A program made the translations under genes and the position numbers. Shown here in pieces: positions 1 to 9,601 of a DNA stretch of 64,000 nucleotides. The DNA is taken from NCBI GenBank assembly GCA_005405945.1, contig BJHW01000001.1, positions 2,480,001 to 2,544,000 of the forward strand, written 5' to 3'. Within the stretch, counting starts at the first letter, position 1. The number at the start of each line of letters is the position of its first letter. The DNA comes from Streptomyces violaceusniger. GTDB taxonomy: Bacteria; Actinomycetota; Actinomycetes; Streptomycetales; Streptomycetaceae. Under the pieces are notes generated by a model that saw nothing but the letters and a program-made list of their open reading frames with translations, ran no database searches and was not told the origin of the DNA.

Positions 1-1329
1 CGGAGACGTCCTCGGGGCGCAGCAGGGCGGAACCGGCGGTCTCCTTCAGGGTCAGGGCGGCGATGAGCCCACCGGCGGCGAAGACCATCAGATAGGGACC
101 CGGCACCAGGGTGGAACCGGTCGCGGAGATGAGCACGGTCATCAGATACGGCACCGTGCCGGCGAACAGGGCGGCGGTGAGGTTGTAGGCGATGGACAGG
201 CCGCTCTGGCGGGTGCGGGTGGGGAAGATCTCCGCCGACCACACCGCGTAGGTGCCCAGGATCGCGGCGAGGATCGCACCGAGCAGCAGACCGGCGACCC
301 AGGTTCCGGCGAGCCCGGTCCGCATCAGGAGGAACGCGGGAGTGGCGAGGACCAGGAGGGCCGCGGTGGCGCCGACGAAGACCGGTTTGCGCCCCACGCG
401 GTCGGACAGCAGCCCGAACACCGGGACCAGCACCAGCCCCAGCAGCGAGATCACCGTGGACAGCAGGGCGGCGCTGCCGGCCGAGTGCCCCAGGTGGTCG
501 GTCTCGTAGGTGACCAGGTACGTCAGCACCGCGTAGAAGGGCACGTGCATGGCCGCCATCAGGCCCGCCGCCTGGAGCAGCTGCCGCTTGTGGTGGCGGA
601 GCAGCTCCCGTACGGGGGTGCGCGGCACGGTGTCGTTGGCCTCGAGGGTGCGGTACTCGGGGGTGTCCTCGATCTTGTTGCGGATGATGAAGCCGATGAC
701 GCCGAGCGGTGCGGAGATGAGGAAGGGGACGCGCCAGCCCCAGGAGGTCAGCTGGGCCTCGTCGAGCCCGGTCGACAGCAGCAGATAGAGACACGAACCG
801 GCGAGGAAGCCCAGCAGGGAGCCGACCTCCAGCCAGCTCACCCCGAATCCGCGACGGCGCCGGGGGCGCTCTCGGCGAGGAAGCTCGCCGCGCTGCCGAA
901 CTCGCCGCCCGCCGCGAATCCCTGGATCAGGCGAAGGATCACCAGGAGCACCGGGGCGCCGACACCGATCGCGGCGTAGCCAGGCAGCAGGCCAATGGTC
1001 AGGGTCGCGCCGGACATCGTGAAGATGACCAGCGACAGTGTGCGCTTGCGGCCGATCCGGTCGCCGAGCGGTCCGAACACCATGGCACCGATGGGCCGGA
1101 TGCCGAAGGAGACGGCGAACACGCCGAACACGGCGAGCAGTCCGGTGGTGCCGTTCTCGTCCGGGAAGAACACGGTGGCGACGGTACCGGCGAGATAGGC
1201 GTAGGCGGCCCAGTCGAACCAGTGCACGAACACGCCGACGGCTCCCGCGGCCACGCTCCTGCGCAGTGCGGCGGCGTCGGTGGCCACCTCGACCTCGGCC
1301 GTGGTGACGTCGGTGTGAGTGGTGGGCAT
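1..1329 (-). CDS. MHS-family MFS transporter (3' end outside window, one frameshift)
   Basis: Membrane H+ symporter of the metabolite:H+ symporter (ProP/ShiA-like) branch of MFS. The first 155 residues show the first helices, the loop signature GDRIGRKR and the family motif [13 protein letters not shown]. Reading stops at 838-840, but the next frame continues at once with [12 protein letters not shown] and further helices to the window edge, so one base is missing near position 848. The ATG at 1329 follows a strong AAGGAGG. It is the last visible gene of the minus-strand operon that begins at 5046 and probably imports that pathway's substrate. The family call is secure; the substrate is unknown. 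Confidence 0.8.
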
Positions 1330-1385
1330 TGCGCGCCTCCTTGGGATGGGTGGAAGAAGCCGGAGCTGTGCGGGTGCCGCCTCGG

Positions 1386-2585
1386 TCAGTGGCTCGCGTC
1401 TCGGGCCGGGCTACGGTCCACACCGGTCCAGGCCAGCGCCGTCGCCCCGTCGAGCAGGGCCCGCTGGGCGGTCCCGCCCACGCAGAACGCGGCGAACTCG
1501 TGCTGGTGGTTGGTGGCGGGCAGCGAGCCGATGCCGATGTAGGGGTGGATGGCGGGCACCACCTGCGAGACGTTGCCCATGTCGGTAGAGGCGCGGTTCA
1601 TCCGGGCGGCCTGCCCGGGCGGCGCGAACTCCCGCCCCAGGGCGAGCGCGTTCGCGCGGTAGTGGCCGAGGGCGGTCTCGTCGTTGCGGAATTCCGCGTA
1701 CGGCTTGCTCTCCGGCTCGATCTCCAGCTCGCACCCGGTGGCGAGGGCGCCCGCCTCGAAGGCCCGCATGACCCGTGGTTCCAGCTCGGCCAGTTCGGCG
1801 AGGGTTCCCGCCCTGACGTACCAGCGGCCGGTGGCCCGCTCCGGGATGGCGTTCGGGGCGTCCCCGGCGTGGGTCACCACGCCGTGCACCCGGGCGGAGG
1901 CCGGGAGTTGCTGGCGGAGCAGCCCGATGGCGACCTGGGCCACGGTGAAGGCGTCGGCCGCGTTGACCCCGGCCTCGGGGTAGGCCGCGGCGTGCGCGGA
2001 CCTGCCGGTGTAGGAGATCCTGGAGTGGCTGACGGCGAACGGACGGGCCTCGGCGACGTCGACGGGCGCCGGATGCGCCATCATCGCCAGGTCCACCCCG
2101 GCGAAGGCGCCCCGGTCGAGCATCTCGATCTTGCCGCCGCCGCCCTCCTCCGCCGGGGTGCCGTAGACCTCGACGGTGAGGCCCGCGTCGTCGGCGACGG
2201 CGGCCAGGCCCAGCGCGGCGCCGACCGAGCCGGCCGCGATGAGGTTGTGCCCGCACGCGTGGCCGAGGCCGGGCAGCGCGTCGTACTCGGCGCACAGCGC
2301 GATCCGGACCGGCCCGCTGCCGAACCGGGCGTGGAAGGCGGTGTCCAGGCCCAGATAGGACGAGGTGACGTCGAATCCGGCGCGGTCCAGCAGCTCGGGT
2401 ACGGCGGCCGCCGCCCGGTGTTCCTCCCAGGCGGTCTCCGGGTCGGCGTGCAGCCGCTCGGACAGCCGGATCAACTCCTCGGCGTGCCGGTCGACCTCGT
2501 GCCGGGCGGCCTCTTTCAGCGGCCCCAACGTCCCCAACGACCCCATCGCCTCCATCGACTCCGTCACCTCCATCGCCTCCGTCAC
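1386..2585 (-). CDS. M20-family metallo-amidohydrolase
   Basis: Zinc-dependent amidohydrolase/peptidase of the M20 AbgB/ACY1L2-like group, expected to cleave an N-acyl or aminoacyl amide in the cytoplasm. Of 399 residues, the metal-site motifs are intact: GLGHACGHN, the acidic pair in [10 protein letters not shown], the His in MMAHPAP and a C-terminal HQHEF. The GTG start at 2585 overlaps the DUF1028 stop by four bases (GTGA), indicating translational coupling. The first ~14 residues come from an imperfect 18-bp tandem repeat ([12 protein letters not shown]) sitting on the start codon, so the true N-terminus could lie slightly downstream. Substrate not determinable. Confidence 0.87.
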   Translation of the reverse strand: MTEAMEVTESMEAMGSLGTLGPLKEAARHEVDRHAEELIRLSERLHADPETAWEEHRAAAAVPELLDRAGFDVTSSYLGLDTAFHARFGSGPVRIALCAEYDALPGLGHACGHNLIAAGSVGAALGLAAVADDAGLTVEVYGTPAEEGGGGKIEMLDRGAFAGVDLAMMAHPAPVDVAEARPFAVSHSRISYTGRSAHAAAYPEAGVNAADAFTVAQVAIGLLRQQLPASARVHGVVTHAGDAPNAIPERATGRWYVRAGTLAELAELEPRVMRAFEAGALATGCELEIEPESKPYAEFRNDETALGHYRANALALGREFAPPGQAARMNRASTDMGNVSQVVPAIHPYIGIGSLPATNHQHEFAAFCVGGTAQRALLDGATALAWTGVDRSPARDASH

Positions 2586-3255
2586 CGATCGCCCGGTACG
2601 CCGTACGAGGGGGCGGAGGCGGGATCGAGCCCACGGCGCACGTAGTCGTCGCGCTGCGGCAGCCAGACGGCGAGGAGTTCGGCGAGCCGGTCGACGGGGT
2701 CGTCGGCCCAGTCCACGCGCAGGTCGGTCACCCGCCAGTCCACGTCCGCGACGACCGCGAGGCCCGCGGAGTGCACCGGCCCCTCCTCGCCACCGGCCGT
2801 GACAGCCGCCTTCAGGGCGGTGACCAGCCGCTCTTCCAGCTCCCCGGGGCGGCGGAGTACGCGTCGAGGAGGACGTCGGGGATGTGCTCGCCGCACAGCA
2901 GGTTGCCGGCCGCCACCGCGCCCTCGGCGGTGGCCGAGGCGTACCTGCCCAGCGTGTGCGACCCGCTGTAGGCGAACCCGGGCCCGGCGCGGCCCACCAC
3001 GGTCAGCTGCCGGTAGGCGATGGACTTCGCGTTCCGCGCCGCGCCGGTGACACCGGCCAGGGCGCGCTCCGCGTCGCCGTGTTCCGCCAGCCCCTCCAGC
3101 AGGCTCGTGCCGAGCGTGGGGTCGGTGACGTTCTGCGAAGTCGCCGCGCCGACCCCGGGCCGCAGATGGGCGACCCGGGCGGCGACCGCCGGACTGGAGG
3201 AGCTGGCCACGATGCCGAACCGCTCGCCGTCGCGTACCACCAGGGAGAACGTCAT
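2582..3255 (-). CDS. DUF1028 family protein (Ntn-hydrolase-like), one frameshift
   Basis: DUF1028 proteins have an Ntn-hydrolase-like fold and are often found beside amidohydrolases and RidA; their reaction is not established. It begins MTFSLVVRDGERFGIVASSS and contains the family-typical SQNVTDPTLG and AAGNLL. Near 2850 the frame breaks within a G run: the next frame continues GELEERLVTALKAA, so one G appears to be missing. The ATG at 3255 overlaps the RidA stop in ATGA. Placement between RidA and the M20 enzyme in a coupled operon suggests a shared amide or imine pathway. Confidence 0.8.
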
Positions 3256-3734
3256 GCCTGCTCCTCCTCGGGGATCACGGCGACGGCGTCGATCTCGCAC
3301 AGCCACTCCGGACGGGCCAGGGCCGACACCACCAGGCCGGTGGAGATCGGGTGGACGCCCTTGGTCCAGCGGCCCACGGTGCGGTACACCGCCTCGCGGT
3401 AGCGCGGGTCGATCAGATAGATGGTCAGCTTGACCAGGTGCTCGATCCGGCTGCCCGCCTCTTCGAGCAGCGTCGTGATGTTCGCCATGGCCTGTTCGGC
3501 CTGCGCCTCGGCGTCGCCGATGCCGACGGACTCGCTGGTGTCGAGGTTCTGGCCGATCTGGCCCCGGACGTACACGGTGTTGCCGGCGATCACGGCCTGG
3601 CAGAGGTCGTTGTCGAGGTTCTGCTCGGGATAGGTGTCGCGGGTGTTGAACGGGCGGATCCGGGTGTGTCCGCCGACGACGATCGGGGCCCTGGTGGCCT
3701 TCGCCCGGCGGCCCTCGCTCGTGGAGGTCATCAT
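3252..3734 (-). CDS. RidA (YjgF/UK114) family protein
   Basis: RidA-family proteins hydrolyse reactive enamine/imine intermediates or act as pathway-specific deaminases. The 160-residue protein carries the core AGNTVYVRGQIGQNL, the helix EAQAEQAMANITTLLEEAG and the C-terminal ARPEWLCEIDAVAV, which resembles the family's RPExLVEIEA segment. It is somewhat longer than the usual ~130 residues because of an N-terminal extension. It lies 18 bases after the monooxygenase stop and overlaps the DUF1028 start, so it is a middle gene of a five-gene operon. A role removing an imine formed by the monooxygenase is inference. Confidence 0.88.
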   Translation of the reverse strand: MMTSTSEGRRAKATRAPIVVGGHTRIRPFNTRDTYPEQNLDNDLCQAVIAGNTVYVRGQIGQNLDTSESVGIGDAEAQAEQAMANITTLLEEAGSRIEHLVKLTIYLIDPRYREAVYRTVGRWTKGVHPISTGLVVSALARPEWLCEIDAVAVIPEEEQA

Positions 3735-3752
3735 CTGCTCCTCAGTCGCTGC

Positions 3753-5046
3753 TCAGTTCTTCCAGGCGGTCGGCGCGGCACCGGGCCGGTCGCCGGTGCC
3801 GTACGCGAGGTAGCCCCGCTGGGTCGCGATGTGGTCGGCGACGTACCGGGCGTCGTGCCAGACGCCCCAGATGAAGCTCGATCCACGGCGGGACAGCCAG
3901 GGCAGGCCCAGGAAGTAGACGCCGGGCTCGGACGACACGCCGCGCCGCTGGTCCGGCCGGCCGTGCTCGTCGAACGCGTCGACCTCGAGCCAGCTGTAGT
4001 CGGTGGCGAAGCCCGTCGCCCAGACGATCGAGGTGACCCCGGCCCCGGCCAGGTCGAGCTCCAGCCGGGGGTCGGCCACGCCTTCCGGGTCGGGCCCGAG
4101 GACGTGGGCCGCCGGCTCCTCGGGGAGGTCGAGCCCATTGCGCTCGACGTACGCGTCGGCCGCCCGGAGGAGTTCGAGGTACTTGGCGTCGCCGAGCGCG
4201 ATGTTCGTGGCCAGATCCGGCGCGAAGCGCAGCACGCCGTCGTCGTAGGACGCGGTCAGACCGACGAGCTCGATGCCGTCGGCGGCCAGGGCACGGAAGT
4301 CCACGGTGTGGCCGCCGCGCGCGCCGCTCACCGCGATGGTGACGTGTTCGGCACCCTGCGGCGGCGTCTCCGCGTCCCAGCGCCCGAGCACACCGAGCCA
4401 CCAGCAGAAGTCACGTCCGCGGTACTGGCGGGCGGGGCGGTCGTGCGGACCGACGGAGAGGAAGACGCGGCGACCGGACCGGCGCAGCTCGTCGGCGATC
4501 TGCACCCCGAGGACCCGGCCCCGACCACCAGGACCGCGCCCTCGGGAAGCCGCTCCGGGTTGCGGTACGCGCTGGAGTGGATCTGCGCGGGGACGGCGCC
4601 GTCCGGGACGATGGGCGGAATCACGGGCCGCTGGAACGGTCCGGTCGCGGCGACGACGAAGCGCGCGTCGATGGGGCCCTCCGACGTCTCGACCCGGAAG
4701 CCGGGCCGACCGGGGGCCTGCGCACCGAGGTCACCTCGACACCGCACCGGATCGGGGCACCGATCTTCTCGGCGTACGTGACGAAGTAGTCCGCGATCTG
4801 GTCCTTCGAGGCGAAGGCATCGGGGTGGAGGTCGGGGTCGACGTCGGAGAACTCCAGCCCCGGGAACCGGTCGTGCCACGCGGGCCCGTTCGCCACCAGG
4901 GAATCCCACCGCTCCGACCGCCACCGCTCGGCGATACGGTGCCGCTCCAGCACGATGTGCGGCACACCGTGAGCCCCCAGGTGCTCGCTCATCGCCACGC
5001 CTGCCTGGCCCGCCCCGACGACGACTACTTCGGTCTCTTCACTCAA
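3753..5046 (-). CDS. Flavin-containing monooxygenase (CzcO-type), two frameshifts
   Basis: FAD/NADPH monooxygenase able in principle to N-oxygenate or perform Baeyer-Villiger oxidation. The N-terminal FAD site is VVVVGAGQAGVA, a second dinucleotide site is VLVVGAGSSG, and the C-terminal ATGFATDYSW matches the FMO ATG motif. Similarity is spread over three frames, with breaks near 4720 (C run) and 4505 (G run), each a missing base. The start is TTG at 5046 with GGAGG seven bases upstream. It is the first gene of the minus-strand operon and probably sets its chemistry, creating a product handled by RidA, DUF1028 and M20. Confidence 0.8.
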
Positions 5047-5163
5047 CGTTCAGCCTCCACTCGGGCGGCGGTCCATCCCGGTGTCGCGTTGACCGGGCCA
5101 CCGCACGAGGGATCCTTGGACATGACCGTAGTTCTGTCCAACAGATGTTTCCGTGGAAGGCGA

Positions 5164-5182
5164 TCTGATTTATAGATTCAGA
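5164..5182. promoter_or_regulatory. AT-rich inverted repeat upstream of monooxygenase operon
   Basis: TCTGA-N9-TCAGA lies in an AT-rich pocket about 120 bases upstream of the monooxygenase start and overlaps the end of an MFS remnant. The minus strand reads TATAAAT here, a possible -10. Operator or promoter function is a guess from base composition and symmetry only. Confidence 0.25.
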
Positions 5183-5340
5183 CCGCTGTCGGGATGAGGC
5201 CGAGCGGCAGGCACCGCACCTCAAGTGCCGCACCAGGCCCAACGCCCCTGCGGAGGGCCCGAGTTCGTCCTGTACGGCAGGGACTCGGGCGGCCCAGGAG
5301 GCGAAGATCGCCTCGGTCGGCAGACCGGCCGACGCTTCTC
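5178..5340 (-). pseudogene. Remnant of an MFS transporter N-terminus
   Basis: About 50 residues resemble the start of YbjJ-like MFS transporters: EAIFASWAARVPAVQDELG, then SAGALGL, then in the next frame LEV and CLPLG. The intact family would continue for about 350 residues, but a stop follows at 5178. Unlike the many single-base breaks elsewhere, nearly all of the protein is gone. It occupies much of the 500-base gap between the divergent monooxygenase and methylisoborneol operons; I see nothing else certain in that gap. Confidence 0.5.
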
Positions 5341-5545
5341 GGACCGTCGGCCACCCGGGCAAACATCGCGCGGGACTAGATCATCTTATCGAGTTAATGT
5401 CAACGGCTTCCCAGGGCCGACTGGGCGCACCAGCCGCTAGTGTCCCTGGGGATCTGGATGGATTCCTGACCGTTTGCCCCCTCCTTTCCTCTTTCCCGGT
5501 GCCACGCACGCACGCCACCCACCCCTACGAAAGAGAGCCCGCCCG

Positions 5546-6811
5546 ATGACCGTCCTGCCCGCGGCCGCTTCCCGCTCCGGGGCCGACGTCCTCACCGAGG
5601 CCGCCGCCCGCGCCCGGGACGTCAAGGCCGCCACCGGTGTCCGGCCCCCTGTGCCTTCCTCGGCCGCCCCGGCTCCCGTCGGCATCCCTGCCGTCGACAT
5701 CCCTGCCGTCGAGGCGCGGACACCCGGCGCCGACGTCGAACGGATCCTGCGTGGTCCGAACGGCCTCGGCACGGCAGGCCTGCACCTGGCCCCGCGCGAG
5801 GCGCCGCCGACGCCACCGCCGGTTCCGGCGGAAGGCAACCCGATCCCGGGCCTCTACCACCACCCGGTGCCGGAGCCCGACCCCGTGCGGGTGGAGGAGG
5901 TCGGCCGCAGGATCAAGGCCTGGGCATTGGACGAGGTCGACCTGTACCCCGGGGAGTGGGAGGACCAGTTCGACGGCTTCTCCGTGGGGCGCTACATGGT
6001 CGCCTGCCATCCGGACGCTCCCACCGTCGACCACCTGATGCTCGCCACGCGCCTGATGGTGGCGGAGAACGCGGTGGACGACTGCTACTGCGAGGACCAC
6101 GGAGGTTCGCCCATCGGCCTCGGCGGACGCCTTCTGCTGGCGCACACCGCCCTCGACCCCCTGCACACGACGCGGGAGTACCAGCCGCGGTGGGCGGAGT
6201 CGCTCCACTCGGACGCGCCCCGACGCGCCTACCGCTCCGCCATGGAGTACTTCGTCCGAGCGGCCGGCCCCTCCCAGGCCGACCGGTTCCGGCACGACAT
6301 GGCCCGTCTGCACATGGGGTATCTCGCCGAGGCCGCCTGGGCGCAGACCGACCACGTCCCCGAGGTGTGGGAGTACCTGGCGATGCGCCAGTTCAACAAC
6401 TTCCGCCCGTGCCCCACCATCACCGACACCGTCGGCGGCTACGAACTACCGGCCGACCTGCACGCCCAGCCCGCCATGCAGCGGGTCATCGCGCTCGCCG
6501 GAAACGCCACCACCATCGTGAACGACCTGTACTCGTACACCAAGGAACTCACCAGCCCCGGCCGGCATCTGAACCTGCCCGTGGTGATCGCCGAACGGGA
6601 GGGCCTCTCCGACCGCGACGCCTATCTGAAGGCGGTCGAGGTCCACAACGACCTCATGCACGACTTCGAGGCCGAAGCCGCGGCCGTGGCCGTCGCCTTC
6701 CCCGTCCCGACCGTGCAGCGCTTTCTCCGGGGCGTGGCCACGTGGGTCGACGGCAACCACTACTGGCACCAGACCAACACCTTCCGCTACAGCCTGCCCG
6801 ACTTCTGGTAA
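5546..6811 (+). CDS. 2-methylisoborneol synthase
   Basis: Class I terpene cyclase converting 2-methyl-geranyl diphosphate to 2-methylisoborneol, an earthy-musty odorant. Of 421 residues, the first ~100 are the Pro/Ala-rich tail typical of this enzyme. The Mg-binding acidic motif DDCYCED is at residues 178-184 and the NSE triad NDLYSYTKE at 326-334, both in the forms of Streptomyces MIB synthases such as SCO7700. ATG 5546 follows AAGAGAG and gives the expected length. The methyltransferase that supplies its substrate starts 16 bases downstream. The cyclic-nucleotide-binding gene often found upstream in other genomes is absent. Confidence 0.95.
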   Translation: MTVLPAAASRSGADVLTEAAARARDVKAATGVRPPVPSSAAPAPVGIPAVDIPAVEARTPGADVERILRGPNGLGTAGLHLAPREAPPTPPPVPAEGNPIPGLYHHPVPEPDPVRVEEVGRRIKAWALDEVDLYPGEWEDQFDGFSVGRYMVACHPDAPTVDHLMLATRLMVAENAVDDCYCEDHGGSPIGLGGRLLLAHTALDPLHTTREYQPRWAESLHSDAPRRAYRSAMEYFVRAAGPSQADRFRHDMARLHMGYLAEAAWAQTDHVPEVWEYLAMRQFNNFRPCPTITDTVGGYELPADLHAQPAMQRVIALAGNATTIVNDLYSYTKELTSPGRHLNLPVVIAEREGLSDRDAYLKAVEVHNDLMHDFEAEAAAVAVAFPVPTVQRFLRGVATWVDGNHYWHQTNTFRYSLPDFW

Positions 6812-6827
6812 GAAGAATGGAACCCTT

Positions 6828-7736
6828 GTGACCAGCACCGACCTCAGCACCAACCTCAGCGCCGATGTCGCCGCCTCCGCCGGCGCCTCCGTGTTCATCC
6901 CCGCCCTGGCGACCCCCTACCAGGGGGACATCGCCCGCTACTGGGACCGCGAGGCCAGGCCCGTGAACCTGCGTCTCGGCGATGTTGACGGCCTTTACCA
7001 CCACCACTACGGCATTGGGGACGTCGACCGCACCGCCCTCGGCGACGCCGACGACAGCACTTACGAGAAGAAGTTGATCGCCGAGCTCCACCGCCTGGAG
7101 TCGGCGCAGGCCGCACTCCTCCTGGACCACCTCGGCCCCATTGAGCGTGATGACACGCTCGTTGACGCCGGCTGCGGCCGCGGCGGCTCGATGGTCATGG
7201 CCCACCAGCGCTTCGGGTGCCGGGTCGAGGGCGTCACCCTGTCGGCCAAGCAGGCCGACTTCGCCAACCAGCGTGCCCGCGAACTCGGCATCGACGGCCA
7301 CGTCCGCGCCCGCGTCTGCGACATGCTCGGTACGCCCTTCGAGACCGGGCGGGTCGCGGCCTCGTGGAACAACGAGTCAAGCATGTATGTCGACCTGGAA
7401 GACCTCTTCGCCGAGCACTCCCGCATCCTCGCGATCGGCGGCCGCTACGTGACCATCACCGGCTGCTGGAACCCGCGTTACGGCCAGCCCTCGAAGTATG
7501 TCTCCCAGATCAACGCGCACTTCGAGTGCAATATCCACTCCCGCCGGGAATACCTGCGCGCCATGGCCGACAACCGCCTCGTACCGCAGGCCGTCATCGA
7601 CCTCACTCCCGCGACCCTGCCCTACTGGGAGTTGCGGGCCACGTCCTCGCTGGTCACAGGCATTGAAGAAGCGTTCATCAACTCCTACAAGGACGGCTCC
7701 TTCCAGTACCTGCTCATCGCGGCCGACCGCATCTGA
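6828..7736 (+). CDS. Geranyl diphosphate 2-C-methyltransferase
   Basis: SAM-dependent C-methyltransferase making 2-methyl-GPP from GPP, the first committed step to 2-methylisoborneol. The 302-residue protein has the SAM motif VDAGCGRGGS at about 112-121, the segment WDREARPVNLRLG and the family-typical SWNNESSMYVDL. The start is GTG 6828, preceded by AAGAAGAATGG, 16 bases after the cyclase stop, so the two genes form one transcript. A hairpin terminator follows at 7749. Confidence 0.95.
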   Translation: MTSTDLSTNLSADVAASAGASVFIPALATPYQGDIARYWDREARPVNLRLGDVDGLYHHHYGIGDVDRTALGDADDSTYEKKLIAELHRLESAQAALLLDHLGPIERDDTLVDAGCGRGGSMVMAHQRFGCRVEGVTLSAKQADFANQRARELGIDGHVRARVCDMLGTPFETGRVAASWNNESSMYVDLEDLFAEHSRILAIGGRYVTITGCWNPRYGQPSKYVSQINAHFECNIHSRREYLRAMADNRLVPQAVIDLTPATLPYWELRATSSLVTGIEEAFINSYKDGSFQYLLIAADRI

Positions 7737-7748
7737 CCGTCGGCCACC

Positions 7749-7793
7749 GACATGGGTCTGCCCCGCCACCAGTGGTGGGGTCAGGCCCATGTC
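7749..7793 (+). terminator. Hairpin terminator of the methylisoborneol operon
   Basis: Arms at 7749-7770 and 7774-7793 pair over about 20 bases around a short AGT loop, with one G-U pair and a small mismatch. It begins 12 bases after the methyltransferase stop. There is no T run, which is usual for GC-rich actinomycete terminators. Confidence 0.75.
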
Positions 7794-8296
7794 GGCGTTC
7801 ATGAACACGCCTCAGCGGTTCAGCCCGAAGTCGGTCGAGCGACCGTGGCGCGGCATCGTCGGACGGGCGGCCGGCGAGTACGCAGGCCTGGGTGGCGCGC
7901 GAGGGCGGGATCCCCTGTCCGGCCAGAATGCTCATGGATACGACCGGGGTAGGTCGCCAGACCGTTGTCGCACCCTCCGCTCGAGCCTCGTCAAGACGGA
8001 CACTCGAATGTCGTGCACACTCTGGTCGAGAACGGCCCCCACGCGTCCGGCCGCGTGACGGGGCCGGGACAGGTGTTCGGGGTGCCCCTTCACGCCACGG
8101 TGGCCCCTTTCCCACGGTCGGCCCGGGACCCCTCGGTTATCGCAAAGGTCTGCACTGGTTCAAGCGCGCACCAAGCGGGACCCGTGAGGTTCTTGGGAAC
8201 CGGTGGCCGACGAACTCCTTGCCGCGTTCCGACGCCCCTCTCCACCACTCCACCCGGACTCCGATGGGGTGGCAGCCTGCTGGCGTGCTGCGAACG
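7794..8296. other. Intergenic region, no supported gene
   Basis: About 500 bases between the methylisoborneol terminator and the TDT transporter. Open frames cross it on both strands but none shows a recognisable domain, a plausible ribosome binding site or family-like composition. I see no clear promoter or transposon ends. Confidence 0.5.
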
Positions 8297-9319
8297 ATGA
8301 ACGGGGTGACGGCGCGTAACCTGCCGCCCAGTGCCTTCGCCCCCGTGATGGCGACCGGAATCGTCTCCCAGGGACTGGCGGCGGTGGGTGCCCGACGGCT
8401 GTCGGACGCCCTGTTGGCCGTGGCCGTGGTGCTCTACAGCGGGTTACTGGCGGGACTGATGTGGCGGGTGGCGCGATATCCGCGCGAGGTGGCCACCGAC
8501 CTGCGGGATCCCGCGCGGCTCTTCGGCTTCTTCACCTTCGTCGCCGGCTCCGATGTGCTCGCCGTCCGGCTGGCCCCGGGCCCCGCGCGGGCGGCCGCGA
8601 CGGCCCTGCCGGTGCTTGCCGTACCCGTGGCCGTCCTCCTGCTGGGGTGTGCGGCGTTCATGGCGCACCGGCTCGGCGCGGGCGGGATGGTGCGGCGCGC
8701 GGACGGGGTCTGGTTCCTGTGCGTAGTAGGGCTCCAGTCCGCCGTCCTGGCGGTGGCCGCGCTGGCCCCCGGTCGCGCCCGGCCGGCCGAGGCGCTCGGC
8801 TGGGCGGCCGGGGTGCTGCTGTACGCGGCGGTGGCCACGGTGGTCGCGTGCCGGCTGGCGCGGTTCGGGATCCGGCCCCGGGAGCTGTCACCGCCGTACT
8901 GGATCACGATGGGGGCCTGCGCGATCAGCCTGCTCGCCGGTGCCCGGCTGGTGCACCAGGGGCTCGACACCCCCCAGCTCCAGGCGCCGATCCGCGTCGT
9001 CCTGCTCGCCCTGTGGGGCTGGGCCACCTGCCTGCTGCCACCGCTGCTGGCCGCCGGGATCTGGCGGCATCTGCTGCACCGGGTGCCTCTGAGGTACGAG
9101 CCGACGTGGTGGACCATCGTCTTCCCCACGGGCATGTACGCCATGTCCACCACCGCGCTCGGCGAGGCCGAGGGAATCCACCGCCTGGTGCTCCTCGGGC
9201 ATCTCGCGGTCTGGGTGGCGCTGGGTGTGTGGTCGCTGGTCGCGGCCGGTCTGGTGGGGGCTCACTGCCATCGGACGGCGGCGGCGAATTCAAGCCAGAA
9301 ACTGGGTCAAGAGACATGA
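8297..9319 (+). CDS. SLAC1/TDT family anion transporter (TehA-like), contains TTA codon
   Basis: Integral membrane protein of the tellurite-resistance/dicarboxylate transporter family, related to SLAC1 anion channels. About ten hydrophobic helices span 340 residues; FAPVMATGIVSQGL near the start and VFPTGMYAMST near the C-terminus are family signatures. Start ATG 8297 is chosen because similarity begins there; the Shine-Dalgarno is weak. Codon 50 is TTA (8444-8446), implying bldA-tRNA dependence. It lies 280 bases before narG on the same strand, so nitrate, nitrite or another anion is a possible substrate; that is inference. Confidence 0.8.
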   Translation: MNGVTARNLPPSAFAPVMATGIVSQGLAAVGARRLSDALLAVAVVLYSGLLAGLMWRVARYPREVATDLRDPARLFGFFTFVAGSDVLAVRLAPGPARAAATALPVLAVPVAVLLLGCAAFMAHRLGAGGMVRRADGVWFLCVVGLQSAVLAVAALAPGRARPAEALGWAAGVLLYAAVATVVACRLARFGIRPRELSPPYWITMGACAISLLAGARLVHQGLDTPQLQAPIRVVLLALWGWATCLLPPLLAAGIWRHLLHRVPLRYEPTWWTIVFPTGMYAMSTTALGEAEGIHRLVLLGHLAVWVALGVWSLVAAGLVGAHCHRTAAANSSQKLGQET

Positions 9320-9601
9320 AAATCCGGCCGACGGACGTTGTTCATCGAACTGGTGAGCTCTCCCCGCTTGCCCACCAGGCAATGATGACACCTAGTCACA
9401 TTCCGTTCATCGCGCCGCCTCCACCGGCACACATGTCCACCGCAGGAAAGGCAAACCGCAAGGAAAAAGCGAGCCAGGTGATGCTAAACGACCAAAAGGG
9501 CCATACAGCACGGCTGATGCGCGAGTGATGCTGTCGCGCGACACGCAATCAGGGCCCCGGCCGACCGTTCGGCGCGGAGCCTCGGCCGAAGGAGCTGGAC
9601 C
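9320..9601. other. Gap before narG, probable promoter region
   Basis: 282 bases between the TDT gene and narG. It contains AT-richer stretches around 9440-9510 and the narG ribosome binding site AAGGAGC at about 9589. I see no clear FNR-like or DevR-like box. Confidence 0.35.

Noticed and set aside
7794..8296. Possible gene or transposase remnant before the TDT transporter
   Set aside because: Frames on both strands lack recognisable motifs and terminal inverted repeats.
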